Assembly: GCA_035403085.1 (NCBI GenBank)
Contig: DAONEM010000005.1
Location: forward strand, 23,130-87,129
From: JAMOAD01 sp023621955
Lineage (GTDB): Bacteria; Acidobacteriota; Aminicenantia; JAMOAD01
Direction: 5' to 3'
Length of the DNA: 64,000 nt
The notes below the pieces were generated by a model that saw only the letters and a program-made list of their open reading frames with translations, ran no database searches and was not told where the DNA came from. Shown here one piece after another: positions 63,988 to 64,000 of this stretch (positions are counted from its first letter, which is position 1; each line of letters begins with the position of its first letter). Made by a program: the position numbers and the translations under genes.

Positions 63988-64000
63988 CGGAATCGAAAGG

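Overview
The window is about 64 kb of dense, moderately GC-rich bacterial chromosome with roughly 57 protein genes, most of them packed into operons with 1-25 base overlaps, good Shine-Dalgarno sites and several GTG/TTG starts. No rRNA, tRNA, CRISPR array or complete mobile element was seen. The gene content points to an anaerobic or microaerophilic, diderm-type bacterium: hflKC, a TonB-C domain, a Tat-signal exoenzyme, a SpoIID lipoprotein, a sigma-54-type promoter, a class III ribonucleotide reductase, ferredoxin-type redox proteins and a hemerythrin. Phylum cannot be fixed from sequence alone; Desulfobacterota, Nitrospirota or Acidobacteriota/Aminicenantota-like lineages would all fit.

Layout. 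0-5 kb: PspC-type membrane protein, class I amidotransferase, M24 aminopeptidase and hflKC. 5-12 kb (minus strand): one probable operon led by a 1042-residue receiver/Ser-Thr kinase/TonB-C fusion, followed by a small coiled-coil protein, folC, a sirtuin, an SGNH hydrolase and a UPF0104 membrane protein. 12-21 kb: malic enzyme diverging from an EF-G-2-like GTPase that is coupled to two tandem alkaline-phosphatase-superfamily enzymes, a 63-residue protein and a membrane protein. 21-27 kb: CorC/CNNM protein, smpB, yraN-like, HEAT-like protein and mutL. 27-36 kb (minus): a solute-binding protein coupled to an atypical sensor kinase, then smc, a MobB/Fe-S protein and a radical SAM protein. 36-42 kb: SpoIID lipoprotein, comEA and a sigma-54-linked minor-pseudopilin operon ending in a four-helix-bundle protein. 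42-52 kb: rpiB, glyA, fapA, a split NAD synthetase pair, an SSS symporter with galK, and tldD/tldE. 52-56 kb (minus): an accessory redox island (DJ-1, LUD, Fe-S nitroreductase, hemerythrin, EFR1 flavodoxin-ferredoxin). 56-64 kb: glcD, coaD, nrdD, a separate glycyl-radical mini-protein, nrdG, an ABC ATPase and argF, then direct repeats at the right edge.

Most notable: (1) a class III ribonucleotide reductase whose glycyl-radical loop is on its own ~51-residue protein, in frame with but separated by a TAG stop from the catalytic subunit; (2) two phosphorelay-type proteins with acidic residues at the phospho-sites (receiver Asp to Glu55; kinase H-box His to Glu277), one of them operon-coupled to an orphan solute-binding protein; (3) a compact pseudopilin operon behind a near-perfect -24/-12 promoter facing comEA; (4) several genes whose consensus promoters imply leaderless mRNAs.
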